From assembly GCF_002355515.1 (NCBI RefSeq), contig NZ_AP014809.1, forward strand, positions 1,441,001 to 1,505,000: a stretch of 64,000 nt of DNA, given 5' to 3'. The DNA is from Methylorubrum populi. GTDB taxonomy: Bacteria; Pseudomonadota; Alphaproteobacteria; Rhizobiales; Beijerinckiaceae. The notes beneath the pieces are model-generated. The model was not told where the DNA came from and made no database searches. It saw nothing but the letters and a program-made list of their open reading frames with translations. The translations under genes and the position numbers were made by a program. This document shows, piece after piece, positions 1 through 7,597 of this stretch (its first letter is position 1; each line of letters starts with the position of its first letter).

Positions 1-767
1 CGCGCCTGCGCGACGAGTCCCTCGCCGAGTACGGCGCGGGTCTCGCCCCGGTCCGGATGCCAGAGATCCGGCAGCACCGCGTCGCCCGGTTCGATCGATG
101 CGAGCTGCCGCAGGGTCAGGCGGGTGCGGCCGGCGACGAAGGCCACCGCGACCGGCAGCGCCGAGACCGAGGCGCCGCGCGCGGGCGCCGCCTCGATCAG
201 CGCCAGCAGCGCCTCCTGTCGGAGCGGGGCCGGCGAGAGCAGAGGCGCCGGTCCGAGATCGAGCTGGGCCGGGAAGGGCTCGCCCGCGAGGCTTCCCTCG
301 ACGAGGAGCGTCAGGCTTCCCGGCGGCTTGGTGGAAGCCGGTGCGATCGAGACGAGAGTGATCGCTGCGCCGGTGATCCGCTCTGCCTGCGCGAAGAGGG
401 GCGCGAGAACGAGTTCGACGAGCAGCGGACCGGCCGGCCCCTCCGGAAAAGCCGCGAGATCGGGCTGCAGCGCCCGCGCCAAGCGGTCGAGGCCGGCGCG
501 CGGCAGGCGGAGAGACATCCGTCCGCCCGCGACCGTGAGGCCGAGCTCGACCGCCTCCGGGATCGGCGGGGCGGGATCGAGCAGGACAGCCCCCGCTGCG
601 AGGCTCAGGGGCAAGCCTTCGACCCTGCCCTCGAAGGGCATCCGCGGGCGGGCGAGCCGGTTGACGAACCCGGCGGCGGCCTCGGGCAGGCGCGCGCGGG
701 GCCGGTGGCGCAGGACCGCCGGCGCGTCGAGGCAGGGCGGGGCGACGGACCGTGAGAAGAGGCTCAT
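1..767 (-). CDS. sctQ: T3SS cytoplasmic C-ring/sorting platform protein SctQ (partial)
   Basis: This is the 5' part of a leftward gene cut by the window edge. The translation begins MSLFSRSVAPPCLDAP and continues without a stop to base 1. Late in the readable part is LTLRQLASIEPGDAVLPDLW, which matches the layout of a SPOA/FliM-FliN-type surface-presentation domain. In known systems SctQ forms pods of the sorting platform under the export gate with SctK, SctL and the ATPase SctN. The start ATG at 767 overlaps the stop of sctO (ATGA), indicating translational coupling. The product is assigned mainly from position, since SctQ follows SctO in rhizobial clusters, plus the SPOA-like segment. SctR, S, T and U would be expected further left. 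Confidence 0.8.
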   Translation of the reverse strand, partial: MSLFSRSVAPPCLDAPAVLRHRPRARLPEAAAGFVNRLARPRMPFEGRVEGLPLSLAAGAVLLDPAPPIPEAVELGLTVAGGRMSLRLPRAGLDRLARALQPDLAAFPEGPAGPLLVELVLAPLFAQAERITGAAITLVSIAPASTKPPGSLTLLVEGSLAGEPFPAQLDLGPAPLLSPAPLRQEALLALIEAAPARGASVSALPVAVAFVAGRTRLTLRQLASIEPGDAVLPDLWHPDRGETRAVLGEGLVAQA

Positions 768-1258
768 GCGGCGTCTCCCGCCCGACCGATCCGCATCAGC
801 GTCTCGTCCTCGGCCTCGCGCTCGTCGGCCCGCTCCGCCAGGATTCGCCGGGCGGCCAGGATCCTGTCCTGCGCCGATCGCCATTTTCGGGTTTCGCGGG
901 CGCGGCGCGCCAGGACGACAAGCGTTTCCGCGTGGGCGCCGCGGGCCCCGGCGGCGGCTTCGGCCTCGCTCGCAGCCTCTTCGCGGGAAGCCTCGACGGC
1001 GTCACCGAGCCGCGCGAGGGCGACCCGGCGCTCTTCGAGGGCCGCGAGCGGAATCGCGCCATCCGCCGTCAGCCGGGCATAGACCGCGCGCTCGCCGGCC
1101 GCCCGCGCTTCTTCGCGGGCGCAAACCGCCTGCCGCGCCCGCGCCTCGGCGACCTCGGCGGCCTGCCGGCGGGCGGCCGCTGCGCGGGCGGCGCGCCCTG
1201 CCTCCGCCTCCCGGCGCTCGCGCAGGGCGGCGAGGCGGGCGAGATCGGCGGACCTCAC
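764..1258 (-). CDS. sctO: T3SS central stalk protein SctO (YscO/FliJ-like)
   Basis: A 164-residue, Arg/Glu/Ala-rich, almost entirely helical protein expected to form a long antiparallel coiled coil like YscO/FliJ. The family inserts as a stalk into the SctN ATPase hexamer and links it to the export gate. There is no signal peptide or membrane segment. The GTG at 1258 overlaps the sctN stop (GTGA); an in-frame ATG at 1279 would add seven residues (MDAAARR) and is equally possible. Sequence conservation in this family is very low, so the call rests on size, coiled-coil character and its position between sctN and sctQ, the order seen in rhizobial (rhcN-rhcZ-rhcQ) clusters. Confidence 0.78.
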   Translation of the reverse strand: MRSADLARLAALRERREAEAGRAARAAAARRQAAEVAEARARQAVCAREEARAAGERAVYARLTADGAIPLAALEERRVALARLGDAVEASREEAASEAEAAAGARGAHAETLVVLARRARETRKWRSAQDRILAARRILAERADEREAEDETLMRIGRAGDAA

Positions 1259-2610
1259 GCGGCGAGCCGCTGCATCCATGCGACCGTCTCCTCGAATGTC
1301 GTGACTTCGGACTCGCCCTGGCGCAGGAAGCCGCGCAGCTCGCCGATGCGGGCGATGACGGTGTCGGTGAGCGGGTCGGAGCCCGCCTTGTACTCGCCGA
1401 CCTGGACCAGGAACTCGGCCTCGGCGTAGCGCGCCAGCAATTCGCGCCAGCGCGCGGCGGCGGCCACGTGCTCCGGCGCGGCCACCGCGTTCATCACCCG
1501 CGAGCGGCTCGTCAGCACGTCGACGGCCGGGTAATGCCCCGAGGCCGCGAGCGCGGGCGAGAGCACGATGTGGCCGTCGAGGATGCCGCGGGTCTCCTCG
1601 GCGATGGGGTCGCCCGCGCCGTCGCCCTCGACGAGCACCGTATAGAAGGCGGTGATCGAGCCGCGCTCGCCGGGCCCGGCCCGCTCCATCAGCCCGGGCA
1701 GGCTCGCGAAGACCGAGGGCGGGAAGCCGCGCCGGGTCGGCGGCTCGCCCGCCGCGAGCCCGATCTCGCGCAGCGCCCGGGCGAAGCGGGTGACGGAATC
1801 CATCATCAGCACGACGCGCCGGCCCGCATCGCGAAAATGCTCGGCGATCGCGGTGGCGGCCTGCGCCGCCTGGACGCGCTCGACCGCCGAGCGGTCGGAG
1901 GTCGAGACGACGAGGACGGAGCGGGCCATGCCCTCGGCCCCGAGATGGCGCTCGACGAACTCGCGCACCTCGCGTCCGCGCTCGCCGATCAGGGCGATCA
2001 CGCAGACATCGGCCCGCGTGCCCTTCACGATCTGCGCCAGCAGCGAGGACTTGCCGCCGCCGGGCTCGCCGTAGATGCCGAGACGCTGGCCCTCGCCGAC
2101 GGTGAGCAGCCCGTCGATGACCCGCACGCCGAGCGGCATCGGTTTCCCGACAAGCTGGCGCGTCAGGGGATTGGGGGCCGGCCCGCGCAAGGGGCGCGTC
2201 GGCGCGTCGGCGAGGCACGCGCCCCCGTCGAGGGGTCGACCGCGGCCGTCGAGGATACGTCCGAGCAGGCCGTCGCCGACCGGCACCTCGACCATGCGTC
2301 CGGTCGGCACCACCTCGATCCGGCCCGATAGCCCCTCGATGCCGCCGATCGGCGTGAGCAGGGCCGTCTCACCCGACAGGCCCACGACCTCCGCCTCCAG
2401 GGAGAGCCCGCCGCGCCCGTCCTCCAGCCGGCAGAGCTCGCCGATCCGCACACCGGGCACGACGGCGTGGATCATCGTGCCGACGGCGCGGGTGACGTGG
2501 CCGCGCAGGGGACGCGTCTCGACGGCGCGCACCGCCTCGCGCAGGCGCGGCAGGGCGCCCGCCAGCGGCGGGATGTCGGCGTCGGGTTCAGGCAGGATCG
2601 CACCGCTCAC
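1255..2610 (-). CDS. sctN: T3SS ATPase SctN
   Basis: A 451-residue F1-type ATPase that unfolds and detaches substrates from chaperones at the base of the injectisome. It shows a Walker A loop GEPGGGKSSLL, the RVIDGLLTVGEGQRLGIYG lead-in, a Walker B region RVVLMMDSVTRFARA, and the segment PTRRGFPPSVFASLP that is diagnostic of FliI/SctN ATPases. The N-terminal 90 residues form the beta-barrel domain. The start is taken as GTG 2610, overlapping the sctL stop (GTGA). No upstream ATG fits, because further extension only enters sctL in another frame. This is the most secure anchor for the T3SS assignment. It could be a flagellar FliI paralogue only if considered alone; the neighbours exclude that. 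Confidence 0.96.
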   Translation of the reverse strand: MSGAILPEPDADIPPLAGALPRLREAVRAVETRPLRGHVTRAVGTMIHAVVPGVRIGELCRLEDGRGGLSLEAEVVGLSGETALLTPIGGIEGLSGRIEVVPTGRMVEVPVGDGLLGRILDGRGRPLDGGACLADAPTRPLRGPAPNPLTRQLVGKPMPLGVRVIDGLLTVGEGQRLGIYGEPGGGKSSLLAQIVKGTRADVCVIALIGERGREVREFVERHLGAEGMARSVLVVSTSDRSAVERVQAAQAATAIAEHFRDAGRRVVLMMDSVTRFARALREIGLAAGEPPTRRGFPPSVFASLPGLMERAGPGERGSITAFYTVLVEGDGAGDPIAEETRGILDGHIVLSPALAASGHYPAVDVLTSRSRVMNAVAAPEHVAAAARWRELLARYAEAEFLVQVGEYKAGSDPLTDTVIARIGELRGFLRQGESEVTTFEETVAWMQRLAA

Positions 2611-3272
2611 GCCGATGTCTCCCCGGCTCGACTCGCGTGCCCGGCCCCCGCTCGGGCGGCGAGGCCGGCTCGCAGCGCCCGGAGCTGCGCCTCGAGCCCG
2701 AGTTCGATGCTGCCGATCGCGCTGCGCAGGCAGCTCTCGCCGGGTTGAAGCACCGGATCGGCCTCGACCCGTAAGAGGCCGGTGTCGATCCCGGCAAGCC
2801 CGGCGCGCACCGCCTCCAGGTCGCCCGGGGCGACGCGCAGGCTCGCCTCCGATTCGGGACGCAGGCGGGTGATCGCCTGCCGCACGCTGCGGACGAGAGC
2901 GTCGCCCGGCTCGAAGCTGCCGACGATCTCGGCGACGAGGCCGTGGACGAGGCCGGGCAGCTCCCGCTCCAGGGCGGCGAGGTGGTCGACGGCCCGGGCG
3001 GCAGTCCCGGCGACGAGTCGCGCGGCTTCCTCGGCCCCCGCCGCCCGGCCCTCGGCCTGCGCCCGGGCGCGCTCGCGCTCGACGAGGTCGCGGGCCCATT
3101 CGCGGGTGTCCAGGGCGTGCCTGTGCGAGGCGGCGAGCCCCGCCTGGGCCTCGCTCCAGATGCCGATCTCGGAGGCCCGCACCACGGGGCCGGCCGGCCG
3201 CAGGCGCGGCGGAACGGGTGGGGAATTCGGCGCCGATATTCGCTGTGCCGGCTCGGGTCTCGCTTCAGGCAT
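2607..3272 (-). CDS. sctL: T3SS stator/ATPase regulator SctL (NolV-like)
   Basis: A 221-residue protein of the SctL/FliH family, which tethers and restrains SctN and joins it to SctQ. The N-terminus is Pro-rich and disordered (PEARPEPAQRISAPNSPPVP). A long Ala/Arg/Glu-rich helical region follows (residues about 55-110). The C-terminal globular part, with VLQPGESCLRSAIGSIELGL, is close to the C-terminal motif of this family (G-x-C-x-[VL]-E/x-G-x-I-D/E). The ATG at 3272 overlaps the sctK stop by 8 bases. The gene sits between sctK and sctN exactly as nolV does in rhizobia. Confidence 0.85.
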   Translation of the reverse strand: MPEARPEPAQRISAPNSPPVPPRLRPAGPVVRASEIGIWSEAQAGLAASHRHALDTREWARDLVERERARAQAEGRAAGAEEAARLVAGTAARAVDHLAALERELPGLVHGLVAEIVGSFEPGDALVRSVRQAITRLRPESEASLRVAPGDLEAVRAGLAGIDTGLLRVEADPVLQPGESCLRSAIGSIELGLEAQLRALRAGLAARAGAGHASRAGETSA

Positions 3273-3858
3273 GGGCGTCCTCGTGCTGTGCGGACATCGC
3301 CACAAGCGCCATGATCGGACCGGCCCGTTCGGCCAGGGCCGGATCGAAGGCCTCGGCCTCCGCGGGCGTGCCCGGCGGCAGTGCCAGCAGCACCGCCCGC
3401 CGCAGGGAATCGGGCGCGCCCGCGAGCCAGGCGCCGAGGCAGGCATAGCCGTCGTGCAGGATCGCGCCCGCGAGGTCGCCGCGCGCGTCCCGCGGGGCGG
3501 CCCGCACGGCGTTGCGCAACCCGAAGGCGTGGGCGTCCCGGCCGATTGCGGCGACGAGGGCGGCGACGGCCGGTCCCGCCACGATCGAGCGCAGGGCCTG
3601 CCCGTGCAGCGCCGCGCCCGCGCGCCGCGCCGCGCCGTCCGGATCGGCGAGGAGCCAGGCGTGCTCGGCCTCGTCGGTGTCCGCTGAATCGCCCCGCGCA
3701 ACGCCAATCGCATCGCCGCGGCCGAGCCGGGCGTCGAGGCGCTCGCGGAGACGCGCGCAGGCGAGGAGACGCGCCACGGTGGCGTCGGACAGGCGCGGAT
3801 CCAGGGCCGCACGGACGCGGTCCGGATGAACGGCGGAAGGCAGGACATCGCCGCTCAC
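3265..3858 (-). CDS. sctK: T3SS sorting platform adaptor SctK (NolU-like)
   Basis: A 197-residue, Ala-rich helical cytoplasmic protein between sctJ and sctL, the position of nolU/sctK in rhizobial T3SS operons. It contains CLGAWLAGAPDSLRRAVLLAL and WLLADPDGAARRAG, consistent with the helical SctK/OrgA fold that docks the sorting platform on SctD. Family conservation is weak and the call is partly positional. The start is GTG 3858, three bases after the sctJ stop; no ATG lies nearby in frame. There are no membrane segments. Confidence 0.72.
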   Translation of the reverse strand: MSGDVLPSAVHPDRVRAALDPRLSDATVARLLACARLRERLDARLGRGDAIGVARGDSADTDEAEHAWLLADPDGAARRAGAALHGQALRSIVAGPAVAALVAAIGRDAHAFGLRNAVRAAPRDARGDLAGAILHDGYACLGAWLAGAPDSLRRAVLLALPPGTPAEAEAFDPALAERAGPIMALVAMSAQHEDAHA

Positions 3859-3861
3859 GGT

Positions 3862-4752
3862 TCAGGCCACGCGCTTGAGCGCGACGGCGGGCCGCGCCGC
3901 GGGCGGCGCCAGGCTCGGATCGGCCGGCTCCAGCGTCTCGAGGGCGCCCAGCGCCGGACCCCGCCCGCTCGCGCCGCGGCGACGGCGCAGCAGCCAGTAA
4001 CCGGCCCCGGCGAGCGCCAGCGCGCCGCCCGCCCCCGCAGCGCCGGTCGCGAGCGGATCGAGCCCGCTCCCGGCGCCCGCCTCTCGAGCCGGCGTGACCG
4101 CCGCGGCCATCCCGCCGCCCGGATTCTGCCGCCGGTCGACGGGCACGAACACCACCGAGACCTTCTCGTAGCTCAGGCCCTCGATGCTGTTGGCGACGAG
4201 CATCTTGATCTGCGGCAGCAGGGTCTTGAGCGGCGCCTCCTGGTCGTGGCGGATGAAGACGGAGGCCGAGGAGGGCGTCGCGTCCTGCTTCAGGAGGTCG
4301 TTCTTCGGCAGCACCACGTGGATGCGGGCCGAGAGCACGCCGTCGATGCTGGAGATGGTCTTCGAGAGCTCTTCGCTCAGCGCGTAGACGTAGCGGGCCC
4401 GTTCCTCGGTCGGCGACGCGATCAGGCCTCCGCCCTTGAAGACCTCGCCCATGTTGGTGAAGCTCTGGCGCGGGTAGCCGCCGGCCTTGAGCACCTCGAC
4501 CGCCTGGGCGAAGCGGCCGTCGTCCACCTGCACGCTGCTCGTGCCGTCCTTGGCGCCGACGCGACTGGCCGCGATGCCCTTGTCGAGGAGCAGGGCCACC
4601 ATCTCGTTGGCCTCGCGCTCGGAGAGCTTGGTGTAGAGGTCGGTCTTGCAGGCGCCGAGCGCGAGCGCCACGGCCGCGATCGTCGCGGCGAGGCGCAGGC
4701 GGCGCAGGCGCGTCGTCGGGACTTTGCCGGTCGGCGCTTCGGATGTCGGCAT
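3862..4752 (-). CDS. sctJ: T3SS inner-membrane ring lipoprotein SctJ (NolT/RhcJ-like)
   Basis: A 296-residue lipoprotein that makes the inner ring of the injectisome base. The N-terminal signal ends in a lipobox (LALGAC, Cys at about residue 35). Two ring-building modules follow: TDLYTKLSEREANEMVALLL and GVLSARIHVVLPKNDLL with SASVFIRH, strongly matching the YscJ/PrgK family. A transmembrane segment near residues 240-262 (AGAGGALALAGAGYWLL) is followed by a basic RRRRG stop-transfer and a cytoplasmic tail. The stop lies three bases before the sctK start. Confidence 0.95.
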   Translation of the reverse strand: MPTSEAPTGKVPTTRLRRLRLAATIAAVALALGACKTDLYTKLSEREANEMVALLLDKGIAASRVGAKDGTSSVQVDDGRFAQAVEVLKAGGYPRQSFTNMGEVFKGGGLIASPTEERARYVYALSEELSKTISSIDGVLSARIHVVLPKNDLLKQDATPSSASVFIRHDQEAPLKTLLPQIKMLVANSIEGLSYEKVSVVFVPVDRRQNPGGGMAAAVTPAREAGAGSGLDPLATGAAGAGGALALAGAGYWLLRRRRGASGRGPALGALETLEPADPSLAPPAARPAVALKRVA

Positions 4753-4791
4753 GACGGTCTCCGGATCGGGGCGGGCGGGTTCGGGCGCGGA

Positions 4792-5382
4792 TCAGCCCGA
4801 GGAGAGCAGCTTGTTGAGCGAGCCGGTGAAGCTGCTCGTGGTCTTGGTGACGACCGAAACCTGCACGACCTGACCGCTCACCTGCTCCAGCTGCCGCACC
4901 ATCCCGTCAAAGCCGGGATTACTGCTCTGGCCGGGCTGGGTGGTCGGATGGCCGGCGATCTCCGGGCCGCGATAGGCCTCCGGGCGCATCGCGGATTCGG
5001 CCGGGCCGGGCTGGCGGGTCGCGACCTTCAGAGTCGGCCCGTCCGGCGCGGCGCCCGCGGGGCCGGGGCGCCCGCGCCAGGCGACGTCGCCCTTCTGAAC
5101 GCGGTCCATGCCGTCGAGCACCCGATGGCCGATCGAGTCGCCCGAATGGCGCGGCGCGGCGCGCACCTCCGCGGCCGGCCCGGAACGCGTTAGCGCCTCC
5201 GCCCCGGCCGTCCGCGGTTCGAGCGACGCTTCGCGGACCGGTGGTGCCGAAGACGGCGACGGGGACGGCACCGCGTTCGGGCCGGCTCCGAGCCCGGGAT
5301 CGAAGCCCGCCGTCTCGACGCCGCGGACGGGCCTCGCTCCTCCCAGACCACCGAGTCCGCTCGCGACCGCTTCCACTGCCAT
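4792..5382 (-). CDS. sctI: T3SS inner rod protein SctI (NolB-like)
   Basis: A 196-residue protein whose first 150 residues are Pro/Gly/Ser-rich and look disordered. The C-terminal 45 residues (MVRQLEQVSGQVVQVSVVTK, then TTSSFTGSLNKLLSSG) match the amphipathic C-terminal helix of inner-rod subunits, which adopts the needle fold on top of the export gate. It is first in the leftward operon, like nolB ahead of rhcJ/nolT in rhizobia. Start ATG 5382 (MAVEAVASG) is preferred over an in-frame ATG at 5406. The long N-terminal extension is unusual compared with roughly 100-residue rods of animal pathogens but is known for NolB. Confidence 0.8.
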   Translation of the reverse strand: MAVEAVASGLGGLGGARPVRGVETAGFDPGLGAGPNAVPSPSPSSAPPVREASLEPRTAGAEALTRSGPAAEVRAAPRHSGDSIGHRVLDGMDRVQKGDVAWRGRPGPAGAAPDGPTLKVATRQPGPAESAMRPEAYRGPEIAGHPTTQPGQSSNPGFDGMVRQLEQVSGQVVQVSVVTKTTSSFTGSLNKLLSSG

Positions 5383-5467
5383 GGCTCGGGCTCCCTTCGC
5401 AGGCACTTGCGCGGCAGCGATCCCAGGACGCGATGTCCCGCTCGCCGCCGAAACACGAAGCGAAGGC

Positions 5468-5495
5468 TATCGGCCCGACCTGACGGCCACCTGAC
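5468..5495 (-). promoter_or_regulatory. Candidate tts box (degenerate) upstream of the leftward T3SS operon
   Basis: Read leftwards, the 28 bases begin GTCAGGTGGCCG and end CGGGCCGATA. They align without gaps to the better box at 6738-6765, with GTCAG at the same end, CG at positions 11-12 and a terminal TA. The site lies about 86 bases upstream of the sctI start. In rhizobia the response regulator TtsI binds tts boxes in front of T3SS operons. Several core positions differ, so this is a candidate only. Confidence 0.4.
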
Positions 5496-5616
5496 GAGTC
5501 GCGCTCGCCAGGCCGGCGATCTCGAACCGGCGGTTTCGACCGGTGCTCGCCAGGCCGCGGGCTTCCACCAGATCCACCAGCAATTCGCCGACGGCCAGCG
5601 CGCGTTCTCGGCGCGG

Positions 5617-5773
5617 ATGGCAGGTGGCCGGGGACGGCAAGATCAAGATGCGCGCCGACGCGTGGTTCACCTCGCAGAACCTCGAGGCGGTGCTCGCCAG
5701 CTTCCTGCGGGGGGAGCCGCTGCCGGAGCGCGTGCGGTGGCGCGACATCTCCGAGGTGCTGGGCCAAGCCTGA
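5617..5773 (+). pseudogene. Coding remnant between the divergent T3SS operons
   Basis: About 50 in-frame codons ending in TGA at 5771-5773 show nearly all-GC third positions (product contains KIKMRADAWFTSQNLEAVL and LPERVRWRDISEVLGQA) but have no plausible start or ribosome site of their own. Immediately to the left, bases 5468-5615 read coherently on the minus strand (RALAVGELLVDLVEARGL) with the same codon bias and stop at the tts-like site. The intergenic space therefore appears to be made of two truncated gene ends joined near 5616. I do not recognise either product. It could instead be a divergently read composite of one old gene. Confidence 0.3.
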
Positions 5774-5814
5774 CCGGATCGCTGCGATCAGGCTGCCGGC
5801 GATCCGGCGATGGC

Positions 5815-5842
5815 GTCAGCGCAGCGTCGCAAATCCTTCGTA
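5815..5842 (+). promoter_or_regulatory. Weak tts-box-like sequence before the secretin fragment gene
   Basis: Twenty-eight bases beginning GTCAGC, with CG at positions 11-12 and terminal GTA, lie 29 bases ahead of the start at 5872. They share the spacing of the two other candidate boxes but lack the TT and AAGCT core. Listed because all three putative T3SS transcription units would then carry one. Low confidence. Confidence 0.2.
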
Positions 5843-5871
5843 AAGGAGGAGCGCCGTCAGAGGAGATCGGG

Positions 5872-6690
5872 ATGCGCAGCAGGGTTCGGACGGGCGGACG
5901 GGCGTCCCGCGCGCGGCTTTGTGCCTCGGGCGCCCTGGCCGTTGCCCTCGCCGTCCTCTCGGGGCCGCTCTCCCCGAGCCGGTCCGAGGCGGCGACCCTC
6001 GAGATGCCCTCGACGCCCTACAGCTACACGGTCATCGACCAGGATCTCGGTGCCGCGCTGCAGGAGTTCGGCAGCAACCTGAAGGTCAAGGTCAACCTCA
6101 GCCCCGAGGTGAAGGGCCGGATCCAGGGGCGCCTGCCCGAGGGCACCGCGCAGGACTTTCTCGACCGACTGGCCGCCAACTACAACCTCGAATGGTACTA
6201 CGACGGCAGCGTTCTCTACGTGACCTCCGCGCGCGAGAACCGCACCCAGCTGCTGGTGCTCAGCCCGATCACCTACGACCGCCTGAAGGCCGCCCTCGAC
6301 GCGCTCGACATCGCCGACTCGCGCTTCCCGATCCGGCCGGCGCCGGGCAAGGGCGTGGTGATGGTCTCGGGCCCGCCGCGCTACGTCGCCCTCGTCGAGC
6401 AGACGCTGGCCGGACTCGTCGCGGAGGAGCAGGCGCGGCCCAAGACGGCCGCCGAGGCGGCGAAGATCCAGCCGCCGAAGGTGACGACGCTCACCGTGTT
6501 CCGCGGCGGGCAGATGACGGTGTTCCGCGACGGGCGGCCCGAGCGCCTGATCGGCCCCGAGGAGGCGCCGGCCCGTCAGGAGCCGGCCGGTGTCGCGGCC
6601 GCGGTCCCCGCGACGAATCCCGCACCGTCCCCCGCAGCGCCCTCCCTCGTCGCCCCGCCGCCGGGCGCCGTGCCGCTCCCCCGCCCCTGA
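5872..6690 (+). CDS. Secretin N-terminal (N0/N1) protein, NolW/RhcC1-like partial SctC
   Basis: A 272-residue exported protein. The signal peptide is basic then hydrophobic (LCASGALAVALAVLSGPLSP). An N0/STN-like domain follows (YSYTVIDQDLGAALQEFGSN, INLSPEVKGRI-like strands, DFLDRLAANYNLEWYYDGSV), then an N1-like ring domain (LKAALDALDIADSRFPIRPA, VMVSGPPRYVALVEQTL). A Pro/Ala-rich tail ends at 6690. The outer-membrane secretin barrel is absent, so the protein is less than half of a normal SctC (500-700 residues). Rhizobia split SctC in just this way into NolW and RhcC2. The ATG follows an AGGAG at 5861-5865. It heads the rightward operon. A separate barrel gene must lie elsewhere for a working system. 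Confidence 0.85.
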   Translation: MRSRVRTGGRASRARLCASGALAVALAVLSGPLSPSRSEAATLEMPSTPYSYTVIDQDLGAALQEFGSNLKVKVNLSPEVKGRIQGRLPEGTAQDFLDRLAANYNLEWYYDGSVLYVTSARENRTQLLVLSPITYDRLKAALDALDIADSRFPIRPAPGKGVVMVSGPPRYVALVEQTLAGLVAEEQARPKTAAEAAKIQPPKVTTLTVFRGGQMTVFRDGRPERLIGPEEAPARQEPAGVAAAVPATNPAPSPAAPSLVAPPPGAVPLPRP

Positions 6691-6737
6691 CCGTCCCGGC
6701 CTGATTTTCCGGACGGATTCGTCGTCGTCCGCGCCCC

Positions 6738-6765
6738 GTCAGGTTCTCGAAAGCTCGCCTGCCTA
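6738..6765 (+). promoter_or_regulatory. tts box (TtsI-type T3SS promoter element)
   Basis: The sequence GTCAGGTTCTCGAAAGCT followed by CGCCTGCCTA matches the rhizobial tts-box consensus as I remember it (GTCAG-n-TT-n-TCG-n-AAGCT, then a C-rich spacer and TA) at essentially every conserved position. It lies about 190 bases before the first small gene at 6929. It implies control by a TtsI-like response regulator, which is not encoded in this window. The match is read directly; binding is inferred. Confidence 0.75.
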
Positions 6766-6928
6766 GCGTCCCGGCCCGTGGCGATGCCGCTGCGGCCGGG
6801 GCCCCGATCCCCAGCCTCCGCTGCCGCCACCGAGTGGTCGGAACGCCGTTGCTCGGTGTTCGCCGGCCTTTCGCGGGAACCGGCCCGCCCAGCCATCCGG
6901 CGGGCGGCGGGCCGTAGGAGGAGTGACG

Positions 6929-7147
6929 ATGTTCGAAGCACTCGGGAACATCGCGGGAACCGCCCTCGGCGGTCCGGTCGGCGGCCTTGTCGGCGGCGCG
7001 ATCGGAAGCGTCCTCGGCGGCGGAGGCGAGTCTCAGCAGGCCAAGGCCTTCGAGGACGCTCTCGGCCAGTTCGCCATGCAGGTGGCGGGCGATGCCATGG
7101 ACGAGATGAACCAGGCGATGTCGGAGACCGAGGAAGACTTCGCCTAG
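6929..7147 (+). CDS. Small Gly-rich T3SS-operon protein (NopC-position)
   Basis: A 72-residue protein with an N-terminal Gly/Ala-rich half (IAGTALGGPVGGLVGGAIGS) resembling a glycine-zipper and an acidic helical C-terminal half ending MSETEEDFA. It has no Cys. A strong ribosome site (TAGGAGGA, 6915-6922) supports ATG 6929 over the upstream in-frame GTG at 6923. It is the first gene after the tts box and precedes another tiny Gly-rich protein; in Sinorhizobium the secreted small proteins NopC and NopA occupy this slot. Homology to NopC cannot be shown by eye. A secreted pilus component or its chaperone is the likely role. Confidence 0.6.
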   Translation: MFEALGNIAGTALGGPVGGLVGGAIGSVLGGGGESQQAKAFEDALGQFAMQVAGDAMDEMNQAMSETEEDFA

Positions 7148-7221
7148 CCCGGAGCGGGCGATGCGAAGCCTCGGGTTTCGGCGCGCGAAACCCCCCTTCA
7201 AGCGAACTCTAGGAGACGACA

Positions 7222-7449
7222 ATGGCTGGTGGAATCGGCGGAATCGTGAACGGCGCCCTGGGCGCTCTCGGCGGCGGCGGTGGTGCCGGCGGCGCGGGTG
7301 GCGCCGGCGGCGGCGACAGCTTCGCTTCCAACCTCGCCCAGCTCAAGCAGGTGAGCGAGGAGCAGCAGCAGAAGAGCATGGAGCTGCGCATGGTCTCGGC
7401 CAAGCTCGGCACGGACCAGAACGCCGCCAAGGAAAAGCCGCAGCAGTAA
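7222..7449 (+). CDS. Candidate T3SS needle/pilus subunit (NopA/HrpA-like)
   Basis: A 75-residue protein with a Gly/Ala-rich, signal-less N-terminus (GGIGGIVNGALGALGGGGG) and a polar helical C-terminus (FASNLAQLKQVSEEQQQKSM, ending AAKEKPQQ). Size, absence of Cys and aromatics apart from one Phe, and a C-terminal amphipathic helix fit the small pilins that polymerise as Hrp/Nop pili of plant-associated T3SS. It has a good ribosome site (TAGGAGACGACA) before ATG 7222. It lies directly upstream of sctD, as nopA lies before y4yQ in rhizobia. Pilins diverge fast, so the call is by position and composition. Confidence 0.55.
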   Translation: MAGGIGGIVNGALGALGGGGGAGGAGGAGGGDSFASNLAQLKQVSEEQQQKSMELRMVSAKLGTDQNAAKEKPQQ

Positions 7450-7597
7450 GCGGCCGCGATGCCCGACGGGGCGGGGCCGCAGCGCCTCGCCCCGCGCCCG
7501 GCGGCCCCCCGGCGGACCCTCGGTCCCGACCCGGCCGCCACGGTGGACATCCCCGCGCCCGGAGGGACCGGCGCGAGGGCAGGAAGGGGAGGCGAGC

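Noticed and set aside
124..2331. 735-codon plus-strand open frame across the first 2.3 kb
   Set aside because: It runs antisense to sctQ, sctO and sctN, which have clear family motifs; the translation is Arg/Pro/Ala-rich with no motif. A by-product of high GC.
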